DNA from: Warburgia ugandensis
Taxonomy: Eukaryota > Streptophyta > Magnoliopsida > Canellales > Canellaceae
DNA: 64,000 nt
Reading direction: 5' to 3'
Assembly (NCBI GenBank): GCA_035236585.1
Contig: CP141139.1
Coordinates: 53,513,217-53,577,216 of the forward strand
Shown here: positions 37,387 to 49,020 of the stretch, in pieces
How positions within the stretch are numbered: the stretch's first letter is position 1
How the letters are laid out: each line of letters opens with the position of its first letter
Position numbers and translations under genes: made by a program
The notes under the pieces: model-generated
What the model was told of the DNA's origin: nothing
Database searches by the model: none
Seen by the model: only the letters and a program-made list of their open reading frames with translations

Positions 37387-37930
37387 CACTACTACATAAG
37401 GGGCTTTTAAAGTTAGTAAAAAGTGATAATAGAAGTCACTTAAGAATCGACTTCTACAGACCTGACTTGGAAAGTCATCAACTTTTAAAGTCATTTAAAT
37501 AAATGACTTTAAAAGTCACAAACTTTTAGAATCATTTTTTTTTAAATGATTTCAAAAGTCTTATACTTTTGAAGTCGCTTATATAAAAACTATTGCTAAA
37601 TTCAACAACTTTAGAAGTTGATTTTTGTAAGTGGCTACTAAAACAACCAAATTTTAATTGATTTTTGAAGTCGCTTACAATAAAACGTCTAAAGTTGATG
37701 ACTTTAGAAGTCATTTTTGGATAAGAGACTTCAAAAGAACTTCATTTCAATGAACTTTTGGAGTGGCTTGTATAAAAATGACTTCAAAAGTTTGTGATTT
37801 TAGAAGTCATCTAAAACTTCGCAACTTTTAAAGTCATTTTGTCAAAAAGGACTTTAAAAGTTTGAACTCTTTTAGTCATTTGGTCAAAAACAACTTTAAA
37901 AGGCTTTTTTTTTTTTTCTTTTTTTTTCAA
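37387..37930 (+). repeat. CACTA terminus and subterminal repeat array
   Basis: The terminal 10 bp CACTACTACA lies at 37387-37396. After it, about 15 copies of a motif around 'gacttttaaaagt' / 'acttttaaagtcatttt' appear in both directions, many pairing into hairpins (for example 'agtcatttaaataaatgact' at 37491-37510). Such subterminal arrays are the binding sites of the second CACTA protein in known systems. A T-rich run (37903-37929) closes the block. The three bases before the terminus are TGG; the matching duplication is out of view. Confidence 0.85.
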
Positions 37931-37948
37931 ATTTGTTTACTTGCTCCA

Positions 37949-38425
37949 CCACCTATATACAATTGAATAACAAACAGTTGATATTCAAACAATGTTTATA
38001 AACATTAAAAACATTTTGCAAACAATGTTCACGAACAATGTTCTTCTGCTTCTTAATACACAATACCATGTATACATTAAAATACTTCAATCTCCACAAA
38101 CATGAAAAGACAACAACATACAATGCATCCACATCTTAATTTATTGATACATTACCACCTATGTTTACATTGAATAACAAACATTCTATGCACCTAAAAC
38201 TTCAAACAATCTTTATAAACATGAAAAACCAAACATCATATACACCTAATTACTTCAATCTCACACACATTATCCACTACAATGCATTGACATCTTTCTT
38301 GATACACTACCACCTCTGTATATATTGAATAACAAACATTCTATACACTTGATACAAACAATCTTTATAAACATGAAAAACCAAACATCTAATACAATAT
38401 GCATCCATTTCTTTCTTGATATCCC
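37949..38425 (-). repeat. Degenerate tandem repeat (about 150-200 bp, 3 units)
   Basis: Units start with 'ccacct' at about 37949, 38155 and 38310. They share 'attgaataacaaacattcta', 'aaacaatctttataaac', 'atgaaaaaccaaacat' and 'ttcttgata'. The array lies in the 3' non-coding part of the CACTA second gene. Confidence 0.7.
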
Positions 38426-38844
38426 ATATCGTTCTTAAAATATAACACCTAATACATTCATAATGGCTACAAAACATCCATATTCCTCATTATCCATCCA
38501 CATATATCTTGAAAATAATTTATATAAGAAACTACAACACATGCATTGTCTATGACATCCCCATTCACTTCATTTTAAATCCATACACATTCTATGTAAC
38601 CCTCTCATTCTTCATCTCATAAAAGTTATATAATTCAATCTCCACATACTCACTTCATGTTCAAACTCCAAATTCACTTCCTCCATACTCATTTATTCCC
38701 ACACTCCAAATTTCCACTCATTTATTGCTTAAAATACAAAAATATATATATCAAAGAAAATAATAAAATCTAAAGGAACACACACAAGTTAATGAAAAAA
38801 TACTTTATTATGTATTTCAAGTTCATGTAGTTACCCCAAGTAAT
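38426..38844 (-). other. CACTA 3' non-coding DNA
   Basis: AT-rich; no gene. It lies between the tandem repeat and the stop codon of the last Ulp1-like exon. Confidence 0.5.
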
Positions 38845-39543
38845 TTAATTGAGACTCATTACAAACTTAGCCCATTCAATTCGTATTCCATTGAGATTTA
38901 CTCTGGTGTAACTCTTCTTGTTTGGCCACTCAGAAAGCACAGCATCCTGAAATACAATATATTTAATTAAGCTAAATTTTTTTAGCTAAATCCATAAAAA
39001 CTCTTGAAAAATATAAGATTATGAAAAATAAAATAGTGCTCTAACTTTTTTAAATGGGAGATAGGAGTACTATCAAATATGAGGGTCATCACGTACCTCA
39101 AGACATAATACCCACACTCCTAATCAAGCTATTGTTTAGGGCACTGTGCAACATGGACAACAAAAAAGAACTCATAAATATTAATTGTAATAATGTAGGT
39201 TTAATTAGTGATAACTTACAGCAATTAACTATTTCATATACCTTGACATTCTTCCACGTGAGTTTTGGTGGTTGTATAGTCTCGGTCACTATAGCCCATT
39301 TAAACCAAGTCCTACAAAATTAAATTTCAAATGCATTATAAATGAATAACAAATTATTTATTTACACACAACACATGAAAAGAAAAAAATACTTACTTAT
39401 TTATACTATCTATGAGGGCAAGACGAATGTGTGCTCCACAATAATTAAAAAAGAAAGCATGAATACCATGCACCTCCAAAATGAGCAGCATCCAATGAGA
39501 CCTATATAGACTGTCATGTGGATTGTAATGGAAGTTGACAATC
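38845..39543 (-). pseudogene. Ulp1/C48-like protease exons within the CACTA second gene
   Basis: Four exons can be modelled with GT/AG borders. 39543-about 39397 has HYNPHDSLYRSHWMLLILEV and the Asp motif. 39311-39242 reads TWFKWAIVTETIQPPKLTW. 39143-about 39080 has the Cys motif and two stops (TAG at the fifth and eighth codons). 38946-38845 reads from DAVLSEWPNKKSYTRV to EWAKFVMSLN. A strong acceptor TTGCACAG precedes the Cys exon. The frame is otherwise conserved, so inactivation looks fairly recent compared with the rest of the gene. Confidence 0.78.
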
Positions 39544-40290
39544 CTTAAGTAAAGAATAATTTGGCAAGAAAATAAGAAAATTAAAACTTACCCACTATTA
39601 TAGGGAATCATTAAGCCTTGTCCCTGAGAGCAGTAAAAGAAGCCTGGTAAAATATCCTAATTCTGCTTCTCGATCAGCCATTAGTTATGCTCCAAAAATG
39701 ATGCCAAGGTCAAGGAATTCATAAAGTGTACCCTCACCCTCAAAAATGTTAGTAGCATCATTCAAGAAGCTACATAAAAGAAATAATATTACATATACCA
39801 TTAAAATATAATATGTAATTAAATACCAAATGATTTATAAGCAAGTATGTGCATGTACCCCATGTAGGAGACAATGTGAGGGTGCTCGAGCTGATCCTAT
39901 AGGCAAATTCGTAATAGGTCCTCTGCCATTAATGACACTTTAATAACATCCTCAACAAGCATTCCCTACTTGATTTGTATAGGATTGATTTTTGTATTGT
40001 CATTGATGAGACCATAGATTAACCTTAGGGATCGAGGACCGTTTGGTGGGACTTCCACAGGCTCCTAGGTTGGCTACTATAAAAGATGTAAAAAAATTCA
40101 GCTAAATAATATTAATCTATGAAGAGGGCCTAATTATGATGAAATAAAAACCAAAGATATATACAAGTACCTGTACCATTAGTGCAGCAGCCAAAGGTAC
40201 ATTGGAATGGTAGCCGATCTCAGTGCCTCATTTTTTTGCTAATTAATTGTATAGAGTTACTAAACAATTGAGGTCTTTAGCTAAAAAATA

Positions 40291-40614
40291 TTAATGAGGA
40301 AGGTAGTATGATAAGATACATACCATGGACTCTATGGGAATGACTAGTGCCTCCAGCCAAGCGATGTGAGATGCAACCACTTGCCCAACGGTTATGATAT
40401 TTTTCATCTTTAATGGGAATGGCAGGCAAGCATTAGCATTCAAAGCCATGCTAATGGACACCTGCTTAGTATGTAGTGGCATACTAATTCCGTGCAAAAT
40501 GTTTGATTCATTCTCATTGCATAAACTAACTGCCATGATATTTTGACGGGATTGTAAGGCCAACACGCATTGACCCACCTGCAAATCAAATATGCAATAG
40601 AGAGGTTGTGACAT
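40291..40614 (-). pseudogene. DUF8039-like domain segment of the CACTA second gene
   Basis: A 107-codon open stretch. Residue blocks VGQCVLALQSRQNIMAV, ILHGISMPLHTKQVSISMAL, NACLPFPLK and IITVGQVVASHIAWLEALV follow the pattern 'V-G-x-x-V ... LHG-x-P-L ... V-x-V-x-x-A ... LP-x-P ... TVG-x-A-x-G-x-x-(V/L)-AWP-x-x-L-V' known in plant CACTA-associated proteins. The usual Pro after AW is Leu here. Exon borders are uncertain; the core is about 40320-40580. The family name is from memory and was not searched. Confidence 0.75.
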
Positions 40615-41235
40615 AGAATTATTACAAAAGGATAATGAAAATTTATATTTTTGTCAATGTATATACCTCCTAAGCAAGAATTTCCTTTTTGAGGGGAGGC
40701 AAATGTCCTTCATTATCTTCTTCAATTGGGGAATTGTAGCTCGCATGTGATGCAGGTGTAGTGGGGCTTGTATTATGTCCATGGGGTGGAGTAACATTCA
40801 TCACACATCTATTTAAATTATATCATACTTTATTTTCTCAATGAGCTCATTGTAGGCTGGCTCATCATCTTGAACTTTAAGTATACGTCCTCTACTAAAG
40901 AATTTAGAAGAAACAATACTGTGACCCATGCCCCTAACTCAACTAGGGTGGTCCTACTTATTGCTCATAGCCCTATACAGGATGTAATCTTAGCAGTAGT
41001 GTTGCTTAAAGTTCCCATAGTAGTGCTTTCTTGGGTAAGAATGTCTTGCAAAATTTAATTAGAAAGATATCATTTCATCTAATTAATTGTAAAAAATTTA
41101 TAGATGGGTGGAACCACTTACTATGAGTGAAAAAATTTGCACAGTAGTTTCATCTGAAAACTTATTACCAGTACAGCCCACTGAATGTGGCATCTTCCAA
41201 AGGATGGAGCGATCAATGGGTTCCATAATCCCAGC

Positions 41236-41258
41236 TTTTTTTTTTTTTTTTTTTTTTG
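41236..41258 (+). repeat. Poly-T run (23 T)
   Basis: Uninterrupted T run inside an intron-like part of the CACTA second gene. Confidence 0.95.
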
Positions 41259-41716
41259 AGGTCAAGCAAAGGCTCTATAGTTAGAGAACATGTATATAAC
41301 TATAGTAGCATTAAATTGAATGAGATAAATTGTCATAGATGCTTACTTTGCACTCTTCTAAATGTGTGTATCCCATCCTAGATAGGTAGTGTTGTATATG
41401 TGTTTCATGCACCTTTCTGCCTCTTGCACTATTTGCCTGAACATTTTTACATGCATAATCAAGTGGAATAATTGAATGTTACATGTAATTAAAAGAATGA
41501 AGTGTTGTTTCTACTTTTACCTCAAACTTGAAGGAGGTGTGGTTTTGTACAAATGCATTCCAAGCCTCCTGGTCAATGACGTCGGAGGTGCACTCTCACC
41601 AATCTCTTGCCCTCTACTATTGTATTGGATAGTTTCTTTAATTCCCTTTGACTTTCTCTTGAGAACCTTTTCAATTGTTGTTCACCCTTTGCCTTTATTT
41701 TTGGAGTAGTGCTCAT

Positions 41717-42119
41717 GTTGACCTATTGTTCATGCTCTTCAATGTGGCTATAATCTTTAGTTTGATGTTCTTCTCGTTCCATTGTTACTACAAAGAAATG
41801 CTCAATGATATTAGAACAATGACATAAAAAAAGGCTATGTAATTCATTTAAAGAAACCATACTAATGTCCCTAATAAATGTAGTTTAAGTAAAAAAATAT
41901 AATTAAAGGAGACTCCATATCCATCCACTTACATAAACATACAATATCTAACATAAGTGACATACTAACCTCAAGGAAAACAGATAAAGGATGCATGAAA
42001 AGTATTTGCCTATTTAGTATAGATATTTGTAAAGGGTCAACAAATCCCATAGACCTTTTACTAGTCTTTAACACCACTGCTTCGAGCTCACATCTCTTAG
42101 TGGGCACAGATATTCACAA
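41717..42119 (-). other. Possible upstream coding remnant of the CACTA element
   Basis: A 78-codon minus-strand frame (41871-42107) reads MPTKRCELEAVVLK, then SMGFVDPLQISIL. The phrase 'GFVDP' resembles a block placed before the protease in CACTA second-gene proteins, but here it lies upstream of the other segments. It may be a displaced copy or chance. Confidence 0.3.
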
Positions 42120-43620
42120 GTAGTGATAAGCTTAATTTATGCTAGATGTTCATCTATGTACATATGCACAATTAATGTACCAAATTCCATCAAATAAAGT
42201 TTATGTCTACTGTAAGTTTCTCATGGCTAGTTGCATGCTTGAAATTCATTAAAATTTTGGTTTTATTATCATGTTCATGTCTTGAATCACATGCATCATT
42301 TCATTTCATGCCTTGTTTGATTTAAGTTTCATGAGTATCTTACTTTTGGAATTTTACCTTTCACGAGTCGTACATAATTTTGAACAATCCATAAACTTTA
42401 TTTTCTTGATTTCTTAAGAACCACTTTAGCTTTTTAGATAGTTTAGTTACTATTTTGGTTAGATCCCATGTTAGCAAACTTTTAATCCACACATTTCAGT
42501 CATTTTCTTACTCATGAACAATGCACACAACTCCATGGGTCATGCACATGGTGATTGGGTGGTTTGTCGTTAAGTGGTTTATTGTTCCCTTGTTTCATGA
42601 TACTTTAGCATTACTTGTTTGGTTATTTGCATCATAGTTTAGCTTTAGAAATTCTCTTTGTTTAGTTTTAGAATTTTTTATTTTTAGAAATTTTAAGATT
42701 AAAAAAGTGTTAGTTTAGGAAAGTTTTATTTTTAGTAAGTTTCCTTAATTAAAGCATCCTAGAATCATTCATTTTAGTTTAGAATTATTTTTTAATTTGA
42801 TGCATGTTAGTTAGGAAAGTTTCTAATTCCATTGAAAATCTTTATTTTTAGAAAGTTTCCTTTGGGTCATGTGTCTAATTTTATACATGTTTCTCATTCC
42901 ATGTTCTTTAAATTCCATGTTTATCAAAACAAACTTTCTTTAGCTAAGCTAAGAAACTTAAATAAGATCAAATCAATTGAAAAATCTTTGAGATTCCTCA
43001 TGGGATAGACCTCTAGGCAATTATTACTTCGATTTATTCAAGCTTGCGAGTAATTTTAAAGCTACACCACCTAGCCTAAGAGAGAATTGCTTTTGATTTA
43101 ACTAGGAAAGCAAATAACATGATAGTTTATCATTACTTGTTTAGTTATTTTCATCATAGTTTAGCTTAAGAACTTTTCTTTGTTTAGTATTAGAACTTTT
43201 TATTTTTAGAAAGTTTTAGGATTAGGAAAGTGTTAGTTTAAGAAAGTTTCATTTTTAACAAGTTTTCTTAATTAAAGCTTCCTAGAAACATTCATTTTAT
43301 TTTAACATTTTTTTATTTATTTAATGCATGTTAGTTAGGAAAGTTTCTAATACCATTGGAAATCTTTATTTTTTAAAAGTTTCCTTTAGCTCATATGTCT
43401 AATTTTATGCATGTTTCTCATTCCATGTTTATCAAAATAATCTTTCTTTAGCTAAGCTAAGCAACTTAAATAGGATCAAATCAACTGAAAATTCCTTGAG
43501 ATTCCTCATGGGATCAACCTCTCTCACATGCAATTATTACTTTGATTTCTGAGCTTGTGAGTAATTTTAAAGCTACATCACCTAGCTTAAGAGAGATTGG
43601 TTTTGGTTTAACTAGGATAG
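42120..43620 (+). mobile_element. Gypsy LTR remnant inserted in the CACTA element, with internal tandem duplication
   Basis: Homologous to 6.6-7.8 kb ('atgcatgttagttagga', 'gattcctcatgggat', 'taattttaaagctaca'). The 3' half is duplicated in tandem: about 42610-43118 and 43133-43620 each run from 'tatt(t)gcatcatagtttagc' through 'gctaagctaag(a/c)aac' to 'aagagagattg'. Ends are not defined and no target duplication was found. Confidence 0.5.
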
Positions 43621-43854
43621 CAAGTAACATGAAAATGGAAACATGCATTGATGTTACTAGATGTTATTACCATACATGTTAAGAAACAAAAAAACAGAAA
43701 AAAAGAGAGGAAGCAATCAACCACTAGTAAGATCGCACATGTCAACTTTGATTCCTTTGAATGAATACCTCCAATGCTAGGGTTTGCACATGAATAACTT
43801 AATTCTGCAAAAGACAACGAAAATTGGTCACGAAAATCAATCAATAAATAGCAG

Positions 43855-44227
43855 TAACCCACCTTGCCCCTCACTAAAACATAGTTCCCCATCCCCTACC
43901 CACCACCACGTCAGAACTTAGCCCCCCTTCTCTCCCCTGCCCCTACCCTGTTCCCTCCTCACAAACCCCCCCAACCCACCCGAACCCTCTAACCCCACCC
44001 CACCCCCCAAACCAGAACCCTCCTAGCTTCTTCCCACAGCCAACACCCATCCCCCCACCTAGCTCCTTTCCATCACCGGTCAGAACCCACCGGCCTCCAC
44101 CCCTCCTTCCCACAAACCCACCAAAAGCCACTAGCCCCCCAACCCGGCTCCTTCCCATGGCTTGCCGAAACCTACGGCCCCACCACCCCTAACTCCTTCC
44201 CACCATTTACTGAAACCCTCCACCCCC
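43855..44227 (+). repeat. C-rich degenerate minisatellite (about 45-bp period)
   Basis: Strongly C-rich on the plus strand. Repeated 'ctccttccca' words are spaced about 45 bp apart, each followed by 'cc(g/a)aaaccc' or 'cccaacccc'. It continues at 53973-54000 on the far side of the retrotransposon, showing that the element inserted into the array. The minus open frame 43943-44158 (glycine-rich) is a product of this composition. Confidence 0.8.
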
Positions 44228-44232
44228 AACCC
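44228..44232 (+). repeat. Target-site duplication AACCC (left copy)
   Basis: Matches AACCC at 53968-53972 on the other side of the element. The surrounding C-rich minisatellite also contains AACCC elsewhere, so the match is supportive but not unique. Confidence 0.85.
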
Positions 44233-47200
44233 TGTAATAACCCCAATTTTTGTAAATTGATTGAGAAAAATCAATAAAGTTTGAGTTTCAGATATTTCGG
44301 GCTGAAATATTAGGGTTATTTAAAATATACTTTTTATAAAAGTATAATCAAATAATAAGATATGAAAAATTAAAATTAAACTTAGCAAACCCTTCAAAAT
44401 GACTGTAAGCACGACAAATTTCGAATTCGGATGAGAAATCCTTAAGTTTTTCATTTTTTTGGACAAAAGGGGTAAAATAGTAATTTTACGCAAAAATCAA
44501 AATATTCCAAAAAATCAAAACATGAAACATCAAAATTTAGAATGTACTGAGAAATACGAATCCAACGCCACTAAGTACACTCAAATCCGAGATCATGGGA
44601 ATAAAACCCAAAGTTTTATGCATAAAGGGCAAAACAGACATTTTACACCATGTGGGACCCACATGGGGACCACCACGTCCCCAACAACCAATTTGATCAG
44701 CATCCCATGTGAAACATGGGTCAACAAAGATCAGCTAGTCATGGGGAAGAAAAGTTAGGCATGGGAGCATTGAAGACTTTCATGCCATTTTATATTAAAA
44801 AAATAACATATTATAATCATGGAAAAAGACCCAAAATGCCTATAAATACAACCCCAAAAATCTTCCAAAAATCCTCATAAAATCCCCACGAAATTATCTT
44901 CAATCTCCTTGAAAAATTAGATCTAGAATCCCTCTCCAAAACCCCAAAATTTCCAAGAGTTAGATCTCTTTCCAACTTGTTTTTCTTTTTAGATTAGAAC
45001 AAGAGACCTAAATTCAATTAGGCACCCTGTTCTAGATCTAATTTGATCAATTTCACCGTCCAAAACATCCCAACACATCTATTCTACAAAACCCCCAAAG
45101 AAATTTCAAGATCCAACGGTTCAAACAACGGTATTTGCAAGAAAGGTGGATTTTAGGCTATATCTTCATCAACAAGGTATTTTTTTAAATTGGGCATATA
45201 AATGAGGTTTTCTCTCCAATCGAGTAAGTGGAAATCCTTTTCATATATTTTTAGTATTTTTATGTAATTTTATTTTACTGTAATTAATTTTGATAATAAA
45301 AAGGTAAAAATAAAGTAAACAACAGAACCCTTAATTCATGATGATGGAGTACTCAGATGAAAAATCTGACTCCACCAATCAATCCAGAATGGTCCAAAAC
45401 CCCTAGGGTAGAAGTTTCAGAAAGATCTGAGCAGTTTTGGACCCTCAATTGAGAGAGATTAATTCTGGTGGGCCTAGATCAAATCTGGACCCTAGGAACG
45501 GCTGAAAACTTCAATTTAAGATTGTGGAGTCATATGAACTCCAAATTGAGATCAGAAAGAAGCTATGGAAATCTTGTAATGTCTAGTTTCTAATGAAGTC
45601 ATAATATTTCTAAAATTTATTTCTGTATTTTTCTGTATTTTGGAAATAAGTGTCCAATTTCTAAGATCTTCAAGATCTGAGGTGATCAGATCTTGGAAAT
45701 TTAGATTTATGTTCTAAGTTAGAAAGCATGATAGTGTAATCTTTAAATTTTAGTATGATATGCCCTAAATGAGTAATTTGTTAGTAGATTTGATTATCTT
45801 AGGATCATGTTAGTGTAAATTAGGATTTAAACATGATTTCATTATAATAGAAGATGTGTTTCATAACTTAGGATCATGTTAGTTTTATTTCACTAGCTTA
45901 AGTTACATTCATAGGAAGAATGTTAGTATATAGTTGTTAAAATTATATTTGATTTATGCTTTCCAGTTGATGATTTACTTATTGTCAAATTTTATTCAAT
46001 TGTTAAGATACAAGGAGCATAATTCACCAAAAATGTAAACTAATCAAATATAGAAATTCATGGACAACTAAGATGAATGAATGATTTTGACTTAATAAGG
46101 GCTATAGTTAGTAGGACAATATAAGGAATGATTTATCATTTCCTTGGCCCAAAGTAGGAAAATAATGAACATCCATGGATGACATCGTGCATATCCATGG
46201 AAATTAATTAAAATCAATTAGAGAAGGGACTTAAGGTAAAGAGCTCATAGGAACCTTGTCAAAGGTTGAGCTAGTACCACTCCAGTGGACTCTGAACATT
46301 GTGGTTATAGGGGGTATACAAGAGCCAAGTGCTTTTCCCTCACCTCCCATTGACGTAAGAGAGGTCTAAACGCCTCCTTACATGAGGGTTGTATTAACCA
46401 CTTTTTGGGCAGACTTTAACTGGTAAGTACTAGTCATCCTGAAATAAGGAGGAGTTGTCTAGTGATAGGAAGAAATAAATTATCTTCAACCAAGTAAGAC
46501 ACTAACTGGTTGAATAATAATAATAAGAGCATAAAAGGTTAGTAAATTACCTAACCCTAATAAAAACAGTAAGTAAGATAAGGACGATCAAACAAGATCC
46601 ATTAGATCTTGGATGATCAAGAACAATAAGAATAAGAACACTATATTGTACTTAGTATGTATGTTTAGTAGTATACTTGTTATAGTTCATTAGATTAGAT
46701 AATCCAAACCCTTGATCAAAGGTGATTCAAGGAAGAAAACCAAGATCATCCTCCATAGGGATGATCCAAGAACCGAACTTAGATCAAAGAAGAACTAGAT
46801 GATAGAAGATCTAGGACCTTGATCTTTATCAACATGTGTAGATTGTCAATCAAAGGATTTATGAAAGATCAAGATCAAGGAGATGAACATACAAAGACTT
46901 AGAGATAGAAAAATACTTAGATATGAATGATCTAAAGATCATTCTAAACATCAGATCTAGTGATCAATAGGATTGTTCATAATTTATATATTGACAATAT
47001 GTATGGATGTACAGATTACATACATCGGTCAGGATCATGGAAGATTGGGGAAAAGAGATCAATCCTTAAAGGTAGGAGGATTTGATGAATGCATTTACAT
47101 GAGATATTCATGATTGTACTCATGATCTTATGTTGACAAGAGTAATGATAATACTTGTAGTAAATCTCTTGAAAACCTTATGATCCAATCAAACACCTAT

Positions 47201-48392
47201 AAGATGGTTAAGGACTAAATTATAAGTGAATAGGGAACTAGAAAATATTTCAGCCCTAAGTAAACAGACATATGGTCTGATATATATGAAATCTATTTTA
47301 CATACAAGCTTGGAGGCTTGTGAGTTTGTTTTAATAGGCATGAGCCTAGGGGATGCTATTGCTAGAGGAGTTATGAGGGTTTGGCCACCCACTCCTTGAA
47401 ATTTGATGATATGATGATACCTTGCCCAATGAGAGGCTAAAAGTCGGGTGGTGGCAATTATGGGAAGGCCACCACTGTAAAAGTCTTGCCCCCCCATACG
47501 GGCAGTGACATAATATTTTCCACCGTGGTATCAGTGGTGAACAGGGCAGTTATCCGAGCGCGCTAGTACGGATCAGACTGCAGCATAGCAACCTTTCTAA
47601 TTATTTTGCACTATGATGCATATGGGAACAGGCATAGTGAAATGCCTCATGTTATAGCATAATGAAATGCTAGGTAATTGTATATTACCAATGTTTCCCA
47701 AGAAGGGAAATTCCCAGTATGAGATTAGTTGTAATACTAAATTCTCAAAATGAAGAGAATTGATCAGCTTAGTTGGGAATGATATTTAACTATTTTCACG
47801 AATTTAACTGGTTTACTCATGAAGGGTATGTATGTATATAGATATACATAACTTACAAAGTAAAGAGTATGTTTAAGGATAATGAGATTATGAAGTATTG
47901 GAATTACATTGTCAATGTTATGTTTCTTGAATCCCCTACCAAGCATTGCTTGCAGAGATATTGTACTTGTTGTAATATCTCAGATCCAGGGAAGGAGAGT
48001 TAGGAGCTGAAGACTATAGAAGACTTGAAGAGAATACTCTTCAAGGTATACCCTTGAACACATGTATGTTTATTTGTTGAGAGTTTTATTGTATGGTGAG
48101 CTTGAGTTTTGGATTATGTAATTTGGACAAGTATTGTACTAGATTTGGTCACATCTTGTGAACCACTGGATGGATCCTGGAGTTTAATAAAAGTATATTC
48201 CTTCAATGGAATTTTATTTTGTACACAAATTGTACTTATGTTATGTATGAAGTGGTGACTTGGGTTTTCAAAACAAGTTCTAAAGAAAAGAATTTCCGCT
48301 GCTTTGTTTTGCGAAAAAAATTTTACACTCTTAAGGGCCCTGCCTTTCAAAATACTTTACAAATCATGTTTTCAAAAACCCGGGTCATCACA
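44233..48392 (+). mobile_element. 5' LTR, 4160 bp
   Basis: TGTAATAACC ... GGGTCATCACA. The segment missing from the 3' LTR (about 46036-48361) is homologous to other LTRs of the window (for example 46100-46460 with 730-1080, and minus-strand LTRs at 'gggaaggccaccactg'). It is therefore ancestral LTR sequence and not an insertion. The TATA box is at 44841. Purine-rich stretches and 'aaggagagttaggagctgaag' near 47990 mark the U5 part. Confidence 0.92.
44841..44848 (+). promoter_or_regulatory. TATA box of the 5' LTR
   Basis: TATAAATA, followed by a C/A-rich start region ('caaccccaaaaatcttcc'). The same sequence occurs in the 3' LTR at 52742. Transcription would start near 44870. Confidence 0.65.
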
Positions 48393-48393
48393 G

Positions 48394-48406
48394 TTGGTAT
48401 CAGAGC
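48394..48406 (+). promoter_or_regulatory. Primer-binding site (tRNA-iMet)
   Basis: TTGGTATCAGAGC, one base after the LTR end. The core TGGTATCAGAGC is complementary to the 3' end of plant initiator-methionine tRNA. Confidence 0.95.
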
Positions 48407-48516
48407 AATTCATCCAGTCACAGTACAGTGCAAATATGTCCAAGAGAGAGATTATAATCCAAGTCTAGATTAAGATAGAAGTAGTTGTATAAAGGATTGA
48501 TAGAAATTATGAACAG

Positions 48517-48720
48517 ATGCCACCAAAGAGAATCACAAGACAGGCAACTCAAAATACTCCAGTAGACAATATGGAGAAAGTAACAATGAGCAATGTGGAA
48601 GAGATGATGACAAGAGATGATGACAAGGGTGTTGAAGAACCTTCTTCCTCACCTATAGCAAACCCAAGGTTCATCACCTTCTGTAGAAATACCAAGTACG
48701 CAGGCTCAGGTTCAACCTAA
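48517..48720 (+). pseudogene. gag N-terminus remnant (chromovirus type)
   Basis: A 67-codon frame starting 110 bp after the primer site: MPPKRITRQATQNTPV and then acidic residues (EEMMTRDDDKGVEEPSSSP). A basic 'MPP(K/R)R' start in this place is typical of Tekay/Del gag proteins, which run to several hundred residues. This one stops after 67, and no capsid or zinc-knuckle (CCHC) region follows. It may be a truncated gag or a leader peptide. Confidence 0.6.
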
Positions 48721-48759
48721 AGTGAGTGAATAAGAGATAAGTTATCAGTTGATGAGAAG

Positions 48760-49020
48760 GAGTTATGTGATAAACTCATTAGTTAAGAGATAAGTATAAA
48801 AGGAGGTAACTCATTAGTGAAGGATAAGTCTTGAAAGAGTGGCCTCATTTGTTAAAGAGGATGTAAAGAGTTGACTCATTAGTGAGGAAAGAGTTAAACT
48901 CATTATTTGAGGAATATGGAAAGAGTAGACTCATTTGTGAAGAAAGAGTAACTCATTAGTGAAGGATGAGTATAGAAAGAGTTAAACTCATTCGTTGAGA
49001 ATGAGTATAGAAAGAGTTAG
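48760..49020 (+). repeat. Degenerate repeat of 'agagttaactcattagtgaa' units
   Basis: About seven units of roughly 30-45 bp, with words 'actcattagtgaagga', 'gaaagagttaaactcatt' and 'gagtatagaaagagtta'. They replace what would be gag coding sequence. Confidence 0.7.

Larger units (their letters stand above)
38845..41716 (-). pseudogene. CACTA second gene (TNPA-like; DUF8039 + Ulp1-like C48 protease), disabled
   Basis: A multi-exon gene on the minus strand. In order: a possible start at 41716 (MSTTPKIKAKGEQ); a segment with TIQYNSRGQEIGESAPP, like the conserved 'Y N x x G Q P I G E' block of these proteins; a segment at about 40830-40950 with GMGHSIVSSKFFSRGRILK; a DUF8039-like segment at 40291-40614; and Ulp1-like exons at 39543-38845. 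The protease triad can be read: His in SHWMLLILEV, Asp in ALIDSINK and Cys in ECGYYVLRY. Two in-frame stops lie just before the Cys (CPKQ*LD*ECGYY), and more stops lie upstream. The last exon (38845-38946) is open and ends VMSLN*. Known roles of such proteins are DNA binding to subterminal repeats and, for the Ulp1 part, an uncertain peptidase role. Confidence 0.82.

Noticed and set aside
40996-41025. Inner 'tagtagtg' words as a CACTA right terminus
   Set aside because: They lie inside the second gene without subterminal repeats next to them and are not the full TGTAGTAGTG.
43943-44158. Glycine-rich minus-strand open frame
   Set aside because: Produced by the C-rich minisatellite; no start context or homology, and the composition is explained by the repeat.
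46036-48361. Insertion into the 5' LTR of the 44 kb element
   Set aside because: The segment contains sequence homologous to other LTRs at the expected position and has no target duplication, so deletion from the 3' LTR is the better explanation.
48394-48406. tRNA-like sequence TTGGTATCAGAGC
   Set aside because: It is a primer-binding site complementary to the tRNA 3' end, not a tRNA gene; no cloverleaf follows.
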